Below the pieces are notes generated by a model that saw nothing but the letters and a program-made list of their open reading frames with translations, had not been told where the DNA came from and searched no databases. This document shows, piece by piece, positions 1 through 12,279 of a stretch of 64,000 bases of DNA. Origin of the DNA: Castanea sativa (taxonomy: Eukaryota > Streptophyta > Magnoliopsida > Fagales > Fagaceae). The position numbers and the translations under genes were made by a program. Each line of letters begins with the position of its first letter. Position 1 is the stretch's first letter. Location: assembly GCF_040712315.1 (NCBI RefSeq), contig NC_134013.1, positions 5,553,001-5,617,000 of the forward strand, written 5' to 3'.

Positions 1-200
1 TTAGTGCACTGGACCTAAGTCAAATCCTTAATTTTATGTTTGCATACATTAATTAACACAATCATCTTATCTTTTTTATGGGAAAAAGAGAGAGAACATC
101 TTAGCATGGTAAGTGTTGATATTAGTTTGACAAATAAAAATGTCATTATGTCAATATGTTATAATTATTATTCATTGTTCTTGACCCCACTTCACCTTAA

Positions 201-758
201 GGCTTCATTTCATTTGGGAGTTTAAAAGGGAATTGAATGGAATGGAAATGAATGATCATAAGAGAATGAAAATTAATGTATTTAAGCAATAGAAATGAAT
301 GAAATGGAATTAAGTAACCTTAATTGGATGTTTTTAAATAAATGAATGAAAATGAATAAAAATAAATGGAATGTAAGTAATCCTATTTGAGAGTAATAGA
401 GAATGAATGGAATGGAAACATTTTATGACAATATTACTATTAGACCCCTATTTTAAACTAAAATGTTAAATATATAGTGGTATTTTGGAAGTTTTAGTAA
501 AAAATTCAATAAATCTAATTTCATTTCCTCTCATTCATGCAATTTCAGAGGGAATTAAAATTTGAGATTTTAAGAGAAATGAGTGTTCCCTTCTACCTAT
601 TCCATTTCATTATCTAGTTTGGGAGTTTAAATGTGAGGGAATGAACTTTTTATTCTTTCCATTAAAACTCAAAAACAAGAGAATGGAAGAATATTATAAA
701 ATTATTATTATTATTATTATTTTTCATTCCATTATATTCTCTCGTTCCAAACGAGGGC
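201..758. mobile_element. Tourist-like (PIF/Harbinger) MITE
   Basis: The element is bounded by TAA at 198-200 and TAA at 759-761. Its left end GGCTTCATTTCATTTGGG and the reverse complement of its right end, GCCCTCGTTTGGAACG, form imperfect terminal inverted repeats. A three-base TWA target duplication and a G-rich TIR followed by TTTGG are typical of plant PIF/Harbinger MITEs. The inside is rich in GAATGGAATG-like words and an internal partial copy of the TIR recurs near 620. It has no coding capacity. Confidence 0.6.
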
Positions 759-761
759 TAA

Positions 762-1122
762 TTGTTATTTGAACACGTACAATATATGACTTAGTTAGAC
801 CATGTATTGCATTTCTCTTTAATCATTAATTAGTGTTTTTCAATAAAATTATAAGTGCTATAAGTTTAGGACTAAAATCGTGCAAGGCACAGGATTTGAA
901 CTAATGTTGGGCTTAAAAGTAAGGGCTTTGCTCTATCTCACACGGCCTATTTTTCTAAACATTATCTCAAAAAATCACTCATTGATGTCTTGAACACTAT
1001 TTTTCTTTTTAGTTTTCTTGGATTAACTTTAAAAAAAAAAAAAAAAACACACAATTTAAAGTGGTGGTTCTAGTTTGATATTAGTAACAATTTGTTGTCA
1101 AAATATTGTGAATGTAAAAAAT
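762..1122. other. AT-rich intergenic sequence
   Basis: No gene is visible. It contains a poly-A run near 1030-1047 and a short stretch (about 1060-1115) resembling the tail of the MITE family also seen at 2330-2400 and 39.8 kb (GTTGTxAAAATATTGTG words). Confidence 0.4.
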
Positions 1123-1383
1123 AGGGTAAAATATTATTGAAAATATCATATTTCGTCCCTAAACTATTAAAAATGTTATATTTTTGTTCTTAAACTTCAC
1201 TAAAAGTTTGTTTTTCATCTCTAAACTATTGAAAAAGTTTTTTTTTTAATCACTATTTTTGTCTCTATACTATTCAAAAAAACTCTTTACAAAGTTTATG
1301 GATGAAAAAAAAAACATTTTAAAATTTAGGGATGAAAAACAAACTTTTAATAAAGTTTAGGAACAAAAATAATATTTTACCCT
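1123..1383. mobile_element. Foldback MITE
   Basis: TAGGGTAAAATATTA at the left end is matched in reverse complement by TAATATTTTACCCTA at the right. The complementarity continues inward with the CCCTAAACT / AGTTTAGG words, so most of the 260 bp can fold into one hairpin. It has no ORF and the superfamily is not identifiable from the ends alone. It ends about 35 bp before the solo LTR. Confidence 0.55.
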
Positions 1384-1416
1384 AAAAAATAATATAATAA
1401 AATATAAGACTGAGAC

Positions 1417-2143
1417 TGTGGGGAGTAAAATGACCTAAATGGGCATATGGGCCTTTGGACTGTAGCATGAAGGGCCGACCTGCTCCAAAATTAAACTCTA
1501 CGAGTTGGCCAATACGCCGAGGGTCCAAGGGTGCAGCCGAGGACGAGCTTATCCTCGGACAAGCCCAAGATAATTCAAAGCTTCATTATGAAGGTCAAAG
1601 CTCAACTCTAGAAAGACTAATGGTTAAAGGGGGAAACCCTGAACCTTCTCGATACACCAGTGTTAAGGAAAATATCTAGAGCAAAGGCTGCCACCTCTGC
1701 ATTAAAGACTCTGCACCTACCTCCCTGGCCGCATTAATAGGGAAGTGACCCCTGAACAGTAGGGCAGAAACTTCTAGTCAGGGTCCCAAAAGGCATCTAA
1801 AAAAGGGGTATTTAAGGGGGAGGAATGCAAAAGAATGGGGGACTCTCTCTTTCTCTCTCTCGCTTACTCTCTCTCTCTAAAGAAAAAGAAAAGAAATTAA
1901 GGATTGTAACCTGTAAGAAAAAAAGAGAAATAATAAAGAAGTAGTCTTCGGCTCGAGTCCGAGGAGATCCATTTGCAATTATCGTTCGTTATTTACCTGT
2001 ATTTGTTTATAAAAGCCTGTTATCAAGCTCCCAACACTTCTAACCTAGATTTCAAGCCCACACTCTACAAATTTTATTGTTTAAGACTCATTGGGCCTGA
2101 GCCCATAATCTTCTTTGGGTCCAGGTGCAATTGTGCACTTACA
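1417..2143 (+). mobile_element. Solo LTR of Gypsy family (TSD GAGAC)
   Basis: The 727-bp segment starts TGTGGGG and ends GTGCACTTACA. It matches, in opposite orientation, the LTRs of the 24.7-36.4 kb Gypsy element. It is flanked by perfect 5-bp duplications GAGAC at 1412-1416 and 2144-2148, so it is a single LTR left by recombination and not a fragment. Inside, a TATTTAA box near 1809, a CT-rich leader and AATAATAAA signals fit a promoter and polyadenylation region reading on the plus strand. The 74-codon ORF inside it (1455-1679) is LTR sequence and not a gene. Confidence 0.9.
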
Positions 2144-2148
2144 GAGAC

Positions 2149-3012
2149 CTAACACAATTGAAAATAAAATGTCTTGTGAAAAATGTGGTGATATTTTGTT
2201 GTGTTTGTAGACTTCTTTTTTGGTTTAGTCAAATTTGGTGAGCCAAAATTCATTGTTTTATGCACAATTTTCTTGATTTGCAGTTTTGTTTTTTTATAAA
2301 ATTTTTCTTTTAAATGCACAATTTTAAGTGGTTGGCTTAATTTAAAACCAATAACAATTTGTCACTTAGAATATTGTGATAATATTGTAGACGTAGTATT
2401 ATTCTAAAATAAAATAATTAAATATCAGACCAAGACCCACCATAAATAAAGATAAAACATATTGTGAAAATATTGTGACATTTTTTTCTATTCCTAGACT
2501 TCTTTTTTGGTTTAGTCAATTTGTTGAGCCAAAATTTACAGTTTTACACACAATTTTCTTAGGTTATTTTTTTTTTTTTGAAACACATTATTTAAAGTAA
2601 AAAAAAAAAACACATAGTTTTACACAATTTTTTCTTTTTGTAGACTTTTCCTCTTTCTGTTTGAGTGAAACTAGGTAGTTTCACTCTCCCAAACTTTTTT
2701 TTTTGAGAAACACACACACATACACATATATAAAGGAATGTGATGAGATAAGAGAATCACTTACATGCCAATACCAAAACTGCATGCCACTCTCCCAAAC
2801 TTTAAAGTTGAATAATTTCATCATTCATATTTGGTTATTATTCTTTGTAGAATTTTAAAGTGAGTAAAATATTCCCTTTAGTATATACATTATAAGAAAT
2901 TGTTATAGTAAATAAATATTTATACGTTAAATACCTATTTTACGTTTAAGTACTTTCTTTAAAAAAAAAAAAAAACTTATCTTAATTAGTTAATTAATTT
3001 TAAAAAAAATCT
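2149..3012. other. AT-rich intergenic sequence
   Basis: It holds two imperfect copies of a roughly 300-bp pattern (2195-2300 and 2500-2580, around the words GACTTCTTTTTTGGTTTAGTCAA) plus poly-A and poly-T runs. No coding potential or clear transposon ends are seen. Confidence 0.4.
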
Positions 3013-3017
3013 ACTTG

Positions 3018-3034
3018 CACGTGCAAGACACGTG
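3018..3034 (+). promoter_or_regulatory. Paired G-box (CACGTG) elements
   Basis: Two CACGTG cores start at 3018 and 3029, 11 bp apart. The first sits in the palindrome CTTGCACGTGCAAG, the second in ACACGTGCC, which fits the ABRE/G-box consensus bound by plant bZIP and bHLH factors. They lie about 140-150 bp upstream of a TATA box, a normal promoter position. Function is inferred from position and motif only. Confidence 0.5.
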
Positions 3035-3169
3035 CCACCCAAACGAGTTATATTAAAAAAAAAAAAAAAACACGCGGAATGCTTTAATTTGAATTTTATA
3101 TATTTATTTATTAAAAGCGTTAATTTTAAGCCAATTCATTTTACCGAGTTAGAGCCGGAAAGGGTTGGG

Positions 3170-3177
3170 TATAAATA
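3170..3177 (+). promoter_or_regulatory. TATA box
   Basis: TATAAATA lies between GC-containing upstream sequence with two G-boxes and a downstream pyrimidine-rich leader (TTCTTCGTCTCTGCTCTC near 3260). This is the layout of a plant core promoter with transcription starting near 3200. It could drive the small gene at 21191 through a very long first intron, or a separate noncoding RNA. Confidence 0.5.
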
Positions 3178-4169
3178 TATCATCACCCCAACGCACATAT
3201 TTCTTCATTACTTGTATTTTTTTTTTTTTTTCTTGCGTTAGGTTTTCCGATTAGGTTTTCTTCGTCTCTGCTCTCAAATTTCTTGTTTTTGTTTTCCGAT
3301 TAGGTTTTTGGTGGTGCGACTGGCGTTGTTCCCCAAATTCTCAATCTTCCGCTTGTTTTCTTCTTGCACTGTTGTTGTTGTTGTTGTAAATTAGTTTTTC
3401 TTTCAATACCTTGATCTATCTTTTGTTTAATGTATATATGTTTTGTTTGGGTCTGATACTGATAGTGATGCAATGGGGTTCTCACTTGTGGTGTTTTAAT
3501 TTTAATCTTAATTTTTTGTTCTCTTTTCAATCATACATATGATTTTGATTTTGTGTTTTGAGTAGTGTTGCTTGTCCTGAATTGTAGCTTTGTAATGCAT
3601 GTATTTTTCAGTTTTCTGTTGTTATTCTCTGCCTTTAGCGATTCTCGCCCCATATCTAATTTGGATTTTAATGGAAGTTTAGGAAGCTTAAGTAGTGTAG
3701 TTGATTGGGCAATAAGCTCTCTTTTCCTACTGTTTTCATTAGAATTATAGGGAAGAGCTTCTTCTTGATTTTTAATGCTTTCTAATATTTGGGCCCGTGA
3801 TTGATTTTCTTGGCTTCAGTTTCCGACCCAGATGCATCCCATGTTGAACCAAATTTTTTATTATACTTCCCCTTGATCATGATCCTATTCCATTTTAATT
3901 TATTTTAGTGATTTTGGTACTTGGCAGTTTTTAAGGCATTTTTTTCTGCAAAGTTGGTTTTATAGATTATCTGGGTTTGTCTTCTTTAGTGCCACAAATA
4001 TGTAAATTTTCCTTTCCCTTATTGTTGGGTGGCTGATTCTAGTGTTGTGTGTATTTCAGTCTGCATTTCTGCAGTCTTAACAGATTCCATCATTGCTTAG
4101 CATGTTTTTACTCCCATCTACTTGAACTTATTACAACTTTTTTGAATTTAAGATAATTGATTAGTTGAT

Positions 4170-5560
4170 TTATCTTTAAATTTGTTGCAATCTTTGAAAT
4201 ATAGTAGTTCTTTCATTTGTTGTTTCGCAACTCCTGTGATTCTTTGTGCATGTAAAAAATATATTCCTTATATGTCTACTGGAGCTGGTGTTTGTTTTTT
4301 CCTGTGTCTGGCAGCTTAAGCAGCCAAGCTTGATTAGGTGATAATCTCTTTTTTCCTCCTGCTTTAATTATTCTCTTTTGCAATTATGAGAACTTAAATA
4401 CTTTTTCCTTGTTTTAATTTCTTTTGAAGTATACAGTTCTTTCATTTGTTGTTTCGCAACATATGCAATTTGCATGTTAAAAATCTGTTCATTGTTTGTT
4501 TACAGGAACTGGGTGATGAGCCCTCTTCTCCTCCTGCTTTCACTATTCTCTTTTGCAATCATAAGAATTATAATTTTTTTTTTGGCTTGTTTTGATTCTT
4601 TCTAATACTTGGGCCTGTAACTTCTTCTCTTAGAGTTTGGTTTCCTGAACAGACAGTCATAGATTCACGTCTCACCTAGTGAGGGCTTGAAATTTCCCTT
4701 GCAATTCTTCTTGTTTCTTTGTCTTCTCTTGTTTGAAATTCGGTTATTCAGTTTGATTGTGGTAATGCCTCCTGACGTTGAGGGACAGGTAGATTAACAA
4801 AGACCGTGACCTTAATATGGTTGCTGAGGGAAAATAATACAGTTTTTTGTTTCATCCTATCGTTATTGGTGTGAGTTAGGCTTTCTAGGAATGACTTGGT
4901 GCACGGTTTCTTTTTAAGGCATTTGTCGAGGGACAGGTAGATTAACAAGAGTCAAGGAATGACTTCGTTCCATTTATTTAATAGATTTTGGTGTGTGGGG
5001 TTTATTTATTTATTTTTAAAAAAAGGTGTTTGTTGTAGCAAGCTTCTGTAGACCAATTTGTTTCTTCTATGTGAGCATAAATGTGTAAAGTTTCCTTTCC
5101 CTTGTTGTTGGCTGGCTGGTAATTATGGGTCTGAAATTTGAAACTCTTCTCTTGTTCTCTTGATTTCACTTTTTGCGCATACGTCTTCTAATGTATTGTT
5201 CCCTTGAAAGTAATACTAGTTCCTTGTTCCATCTGTTATATAGATTTTGGTGTGGTTTTTTATTTTTATTAAGGTTTTGTTGCAGAAAACTTCTTTATAG
5301 ATCGATTTGGTTCTCTACTAGGGGTGCATAAGTATGTAAATTTCTTTATGTGTGGATGATGATTATTTTTTTTCTTTTGTGATGAATAATTTCATAGTTC
5401 CTGCAATTCTTTGTTTGCTGGTGAGGACAAAGACAATTTTAATCTTGATATGTCTATTGAAGAGGAAATTTTAAAATTTTCTTTTGTTCTATTATTCTGC
5501 TTATAAGTCTTTTAATATACCATTTCCTCAAACAAAGTAATTTAAAAAGTTTCTCTTGAT
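4170..5560 (+). repeat. 1.35-kb repeat block, copy 1
   Basis: It is nearly collinear with 12280-13620: CTTTCATTTGTTGTTT, GGGACAGGTAGATTAACAA, GTTAGGCTTTCTAG and GAGGACAAAGACAATTTT occur in the same order and spacing. Parts of it also recur at 15560-15800 and 18030-18270 in more diverged form. Confidence 0.65.
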
Positions 5561-6839
5561 CTCGTATTTTATTTTTTAAGCAGTACTTGAGCAATGTAGT
5601 TTTTGTAAATGTCTTACTTCAGAAATTGTGCTTGGGCTGTATAATTGAATTTGACAGTAGAGAAACTCCTTTTATTCTCTTGACTTCACTCTTCTCTTAT
5701 ATATATATATATATATTTTTTTTTTGATATACTATTCCTTGAATGTGTTTTACTATTCTTGGTTGTTCAATTTTTTTTATAGATTTTGGTGCTTGGCTAA
5801 TTTTCAAGGCATTTTTTTTTCAGTAAATTCGGCATCTGGTTCAGTTTGGTTCTTTTGTATAGGAGGATAAATATGTAAACTTTCATTTCCCCTGTTGTCA
5901 GCTTATCCCAACTTTTCAAAAATTAATATTATCAATTTGTTAAATTACAACCTATCTATTTTTGAGCTTGTTCAGTATTGTGATTTATTTTCATTTAGAA
6001 ATTGTTGGTGCCTTTTCTCGTTAAATATCTGCTTGAATTTTTTATTTCTGTTATGTTTTGCTCTTTTTTTTTTTGACACATTTCAATTTGTATTCTTTTA
6101 ATTTGAGACTGTATGTATTGTCATTTTGCATTATCTGGATTTATCTATTTGTATGGGTCTGATGTAATGTGAGTGTTTTAATCAAGGCTAATCTGATTGT
6201 CTCTTTTCAATCATACATGATTTAGTGTTTTGAGTAGTGTTGCTCTTGTTTTTCTCATCTTTTAAAAAAAATATTTTTTAACTTGAGTTGTCCTAAATTG
6301 TAGCTTCGAAATGCATGTATTTTCAGTTTTCTCTTCTGGGAAATTAATGCCTGCACCACTGAGTGATTTTACTTTCATTCAGTGCTTGTGCAGCTGTCTT
6401 TAGTGACTTGTTTGGTTGTTATCCGCTGCTTTTATTGATACTTGCCCCATATCTAATTTGGATTTTAATCTGGCATTGCCTACTTATTGGTTAGAGGAAG
6501 TTTGATCTTTTTTACCCTCTGGGCAGCTTAAGTAAGTGGAGTTGATTTGGCAATGAGCTCTCCTTATCTCCTGTATTTGTTGTTCTGTTCTATAATTATA
6601 GGGATTCTTGATTTAATCCTTTCTAACATTTGGGCCTGTAATTCCTTTTCTAGGCTTTCCGAGAGGATTTATAAAGCTTTTCTTGGAATTACATGGATTT
6701 AACTTTTGTCTCTGGATATCCTAGATTTTTTTGATTGATATCCTTGGTACTGAATGTGAGTTAGCCAGATGCATCCTGTGTTGAACCAAGTTTGTTATTA
6801 GTTTGAAGATTTCACAACTATCTACTTGAGTGACAGAAC

Positions 6840-9505
6840 CTTAAGTTTTTCTCGTACCTTTTCACCTTTTGTTTATAAGTATTTGAATTTTTTTACTTTA
6901 GCATGATCCTATTGCATTTTAATTTATTTTAGTGATTTTGGTACTTATCAGGTTTTTAAGGCATTTTAATAAGTAAACTTTCCTTTCCCTTATTGATGGG
7001 TGGCTGATTCTTGTATTTTGTGTATTTCAGGCTGCATTTCTGCAGTCTGAACTGATTCCAGCACTGCTCAGCGTGTTTGTTACTGCCATCTACTTGAACT
7101 TCTTACAACTTTTTAGAATTTAAGATAATTGATTAATTCATTATACATTAGAACCTCTTATGGTTTTTGGAGCTTTGGTCGATATGGTGATTTATTGTCC
7201 TTGGGCAGTCATGGAAGATAACAGTAGCTGTGCTTTAAACATGTCTGCTCTTTAAATGGCTTAAAAGTACCCTTTCAAACTTTTTTCCCCTTTTATTGTG
7301 AGCTGGCTGGTATCTGTGGATTTAGAAATTGAAATTCTTGTTGTAAATGACAATTGGTGCTTCTATTGTGGGTATGTGAGGCTGCATTTGTGTGGTTCTA
7401 ACTAATTGCCAGCACCCTCGACATGTTTTCTTTGGTTCCTTTTTGTATTGACATCCATTTGCACTCATCACAACATTTTAGAACTTAAGATTTGCAATTT
7501 TGGATTTCTCACTTTCTCTTACAACCTCATGATATTTTTTGCTTTAGTCAATGGTGATTTATTGTCATTTTCGACAGAATCTTAGGTTTTTCTCATAACT
7601 TTTCACCTTTTGTTTATAAGTATTTGAATTTTTTTACTTTAGCATGATCCTGTTGCATTTTAATTTATTTTAGTGATTTTGGTACTTATCAGTTTTTAAG
7701 GCATTTGATGCTGCAAAGTTGGTTTTATAGATTGATCTTGTCTTCTTTAGTGGCACAAATAAGTTCCTTTCCCTTATTGTTGGGTGGCTGATTCTTGTAT
7801 TGTGTGTATTTCAAAGCATTTCTGCAGCCTGAACTGATTCCAGCACTGCTCAGCATGTTTTACTGCCATCTACTTGAACTTCTTACAACTTTATAGAATT
7901 TAAGATAATTGATTAATTCGTTATACATTAAAATCTCTTATAGTTTTTGGAGCTTTGGTCGATATGGTGATTTATTGTCTTTGGGCAGTCATGGAAGATA
8001 ACTGTAGCTGTTCTTTAAATGGCTTAAAAGTACCCTTTCAAACTTTTTTCCCCTTTTATTGTGAGCTGGCTGGTAACTGTGGATTTAGAAATTGAAAATC
8101 TTGTTGTAAATGACAATTGGTGCTTCTATTGTGGGTATTTGAGGCTGCATTTGTGTGGTTCTAACTAATTCCACTCTCAACATGTTTTCTCTGGTCTCTT
8201 TTTGTATTGACATCCATTTGTGCTCATCACGACATTTTAGAACTTAAGATTTGCAATTTTGGATTTCTCATTTTCTCTACAACCTCATGATATTTTTTGC
8301 TTTAGTCAATGGTGATTTATTGTCATTTTTGACAGAATCTTAGGTTTTCCTCATACCTTTTCACCTTTTGTTTATGAGTATTTGAATTTTTTTTTTTTTT
8401 ACTTTAGCATGATCCTATTGCGTTTTAATTTATTTTAGTAATTTTGGTAGTTATCAGTTTTTAAGGCATTTGATGCTGCAAAGTTGGTTTTAGAGATTGA
8501 TCTTGTCTTCTTTAGTGGCACAAATAAGTAAATTTTCCTTTCCCTTATTGTCGGGTGGCTGATTCTTGTATGTGTGTATCTGCAGTCTGAACTGATTCCA
8601 GCGCTGCTCAGCATGTTTGTTACTGCCATCTACTTGAACTTCTTACAACTTTTTAGAATTTAAGTTAATTGATTAATTTGTTACTGCTCAGCATGTTGAT
8701 TTATTGTCTTTGGGCAGTCAGGGAAGATAACAGTAGCTGTGCTTTAAGACATGTCTGCTCTTTAAATGGCTTAAAAGTATAGGTTTATGCCCATTTCAAA
8801 CTTTTTTTTATTCCTTTTATTGTGAGCTGGCTGGTTTCTGTCGATTTAGAAATTGAAATTCTCGTTGTAAATGACAATTGGTGCTTCTATTGTGGGTATT
8901 TGAGGCTGCATTTGTGTGGTTCTAACTAATTCCAGCACTCTCAGCATGTTTTCTTTGGTTCCTTTTTGCACTGCCATCATGACATTTTAGAACTTCTTAA
9001 GGGTCTGTTTGGTTGGAGGAGTGAAAAAGTGGGAAGATAGAAAATATTTGGTTTTTCCTCTTGTGTGTTTGGTTGGAGGGCTGGAAAAGTGGAAGGGTGG
9101 AAACTCTTTTGTTTGGTTGGAGAGAGAAATTGAAAAATGAAAAATATAATTTATATAAATTGATTATTATACCCTTGTTACATAATATGTGAGGGGTAGG
9201 TGAGAGAGTATTTGTGTAAAATGGATTTCTCATCACTTTTCTCTACTCATTTTCCTCCTAATTTGGGAGGATAAAAAAAGTGGGTCCAGGAGGGAAAACT
9301 TTCTCCCTTATTTTTTGTCTCTCCTATTTTCCTTCCTCAACCAAATAGTAAAAAACGTCATTTTTCACTCTTTTTTCTTCTCCTTATTTTCCATTCTCCC
9401 TGTTTTCACCCCAGCCAAACACACCCTAAGATTTGCAATTTTGGATTTCTCATTTTCTCTACAACCTCATGATATTTTTTGCTTTAGTCAATGGTGATTT
9501 ATTGT
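6840..9505 (+). repeat. Three tandem copies of a ~740-bp unit
   Basis: The unit starts at a TTCACCTTTTGTTTAT phrase near 6850, 7600 and 8360, giving periods of about 742 and 755 bp. Each unit contains in order ACTTTAGCATGATCCT, TTTTGGTACTTATCAG, the CCCTTATTG phrase, GATTCCAGC, CTTTGGGCAGTCA, GACAATTGGTGCTTCTATTG and ACTTAAGATTTGCAATTTTGG. The third copy is lengthened by a 426-bp MITE. A fourth, partial, more diverged copy lies at 14650-15070. Confidence 0.75.
9001..9426. mobile_element. Tourist-like MITE inside the third tandem unit
   Basis: Its left end is GGGTCTGTTTGGTTGG. Its right end, read in reverse complement, is GGGTGTGTTTGGCTGG. TAA duplications lie at 8998-9000 and 9427-9429. The sister units at 7484 and 8236 read AGAACTTAAGATTTGC without interruption, so they show the empty target site. 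Short ORFs within it are meaningless. Confidence 0.85.
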
Positions 9506-10909
9506 TATCGGCAGCCATATAAGATAAGATCTGCATGCTTTAAACATGGTTGTTCTCTAAATACCAGGGAAGTTTAGGCCTGTGCATCTTTATGTGCACT
9601 CTACAGGTGAGTTGGTAGGGTTTCAAAGTTATGTAGTTTTCTCTTGTATTGTTGGATCATGCTCTGGGATACGAGGGTTTTTATGATTTTTATTACCCCT
9701 AAATCAATCTGTTTAATATGTGTAGGTATGGTATGTCTACTTGGGATGGAGTTTGATGAGCACATAAGGCAATAATCTCTCTTTATCAATTGATTTCATT
9801 ACGTCTTGCTATTTGTTGTCTATTTCATCATTGATGTCATTTTTTGGCAGCCTGCAACTAGAGTTTTATTATGTCTTGCTATTTGTTGTTAGTCAGAAGT
9901 CTTGAATCTTGATGTGTCTACAGAAAGTGAAACTGTGACTTACAATCTTGACGTGTCTACGGGACTGGAAATGGTGACTTACTTGTGCAACAGTGCGTAG
10001 AAGTCTTGAATCTTTCTAAAAGGGCCTACGGCAATAATCTCTTTTTATCAATTGATCTCATTATTCTCTCCCCAGCATGTGAAGAATAGTGTTTCTGCTT
10101 GAGTGTTTCTTTAGTTTATTTGCTTGCAACTTCATTTCTGCTAAACACGGAGTTTCATTATGTCTGGCTATATTGTTAGTTTGAAGACTTTATCATGATG
10201 TGGCTATTGGAGGAAACATTGTGATATACTTTTATAGCTTTTCTTGTTCTTAGGCAGTAAGAAAGCCCTTATCATTCTTTTTTGATTTCATGTTTTTTAC
10301 CCTTGAACATGATCTTGTCCCTTGTTTAATTTATTTTATGGATTTTGTTTCTTGGCAGTTTTTTTAAGGCATGTATGTTGGATCGATGTCTGCTTTTCTA
10401 GATCAATTTGGTCCCCTTTATTCGGAGTGTAAATATGTAAACTGTCTCTTCCCTCATTGTTGTCTGGCAGGTTATTATATGTTCCAAGAATATAAAATTC
10501 ACTTTGTAAATGCAAAATTGGTGCTTGCATTGTGTGTATTTTAGGCTGCTTTTGTCTGGATTTAATAGACTCCAGCATTGCTCATAATGATTGTCCTAGT
10601 TCCTTTTTCTATTGCCATCAACTTGCACTCATGAAAACTTTTTAGAACTTAATATCGTCAGTTTGTTGCGCTTATTATTGTGTCTTTTGGAGCTATGGTC
10701 TATAGTTTGTGATTCATTGTTATTGGCATGTATAAAAATTAATAATAAATTGTGATTCATTATTGGGCAATCTTATAGGGTGAACATTTGCATTCTTTAA
10801 ACATGGCTGCTCTTTAAATTTCAGAACAGTACAGGTTTTTGCTTCCTTGTATGTTCTGTATAGCTTTCAAAGTAATAACTTCTGCGGATGTGGTTTGTAT
10901 TGTTGGACT

Positions 10910-10926
10910 GGGGGGGGGGGGGGGGG
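10910..10926 (+). repeat. Poly-G tract (17 bp)
   Basis: Seventeen consecutive G follow GGACT. Such runs are rare in AT-rich plant DNA and length calls in them are unreliable. Confidence 0.9.
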
Positions 10927-12279
10927 AATTTTGGGGCTTATGTCTCCGCTACCCCAATTCTTGTGTTTGAAAAATTGCATGCTGTATATCAACTTGAGTG
11001 ACAAAATTTGATGGGGGACCTCAGGCAATAAGCTTTCTTTATGTCTTGATTATTCTTTTCTTATAATTTGCAGTTTTAAGTATTGGAGTAAGATATGTAT
11101 GAGTTAGAAAAACAATTTCTTGGACTGCCTTTGGGTTGAGAACAAGCTTCTATTGCCACTGTGTCTTAGTTTTTGCTTTTGATCCTAATACTCCCTTAAC
11201 TGCTTGCTTGACCCTTCAGCGGTTTTTGGTTTTCTGTTATCTATTTTCTTTTCTTTCTTTGTAATCTTTAAAAAAAAAAAAATAGTATTAACAATAATGA
11301 CACTTATTATTTTAATCTACATTTTATTACTGGAGATTGAATGTCTTCTGAGTTAGTGTTGTCAGGTTTTATTTAATTTAAGTGGTAATGCATTTGCGGT
11401 ACTTTAGCTAGGGTTGATTTTGTTTTGTTGCCTTCTCGATGAAACAAGCTTCTGAGTAGTCTTGCTCTTTATTATTTATTATTTTTTCCTTAAAATGAAA
11501 AAAAATCTTATAATTTAAATTTGTTCTAAACTATTTAGCTGGATTTCTGTGTTTTTCATTTTTCTCATGTAGGAGGTCAATGTCAGGAACACAAAGGGTT
11601 TGAGCTTTCATATAATACTTGTGCATCTTTCTTCTTGTCTTGATTCTATTGATGTTTTCTTGCTTATAATGGAGCCTAGTTATATTGTGTTAGCAACTCT
11701 ATTTCTAGTTTCGGTTGTCACATTGTGTATGCAGGAAACGATATATTTTTTCTTGTACTTCACAGCTTAAGCAGCTGAGTCTGATTTTGAGATAAATTCT
11801 CTTTTCTTCCCTTTTGTTTTTCTCTCCTTCAAGCATAAGAATAATAAGGATACATTCTTGTTGTTTTCTAATACTTGGGTTTGTGACTGAATTTCCTAGG
11901 TTTCATTTTCGAGAAGGATGATAATTCTTAGTCTTGCGAAGTGTGGGTTTGAAATTTCTATTGCAGTTCTTCTCCCTTTGTCTTGCTGTCTTATTTCATT
12001 TTTGGTCATTATCTGTTGGCAGCCTCAATAATGAATTCAGAGCTTAATCAGTCAATGCCTCTTATTGGTGTTGGCCAGAATTATAATCATAATGCAACCT
12101 GAGTATGGTTGATGTTGGAAAGCTTTGCTTTCTCTTCTCTTGGCATTAGTTGGGCTTTCTAGGAGTTCATTGGTATGCATCGTAATTTGTTTGCTTGGAT
12201 TGTTGCTAATTTATTTCCTTGTCCCCCAATATCTTGGCAACTAAGAAGAGCTAGGCTTTTTGAGTTAGAAGGATTTATC

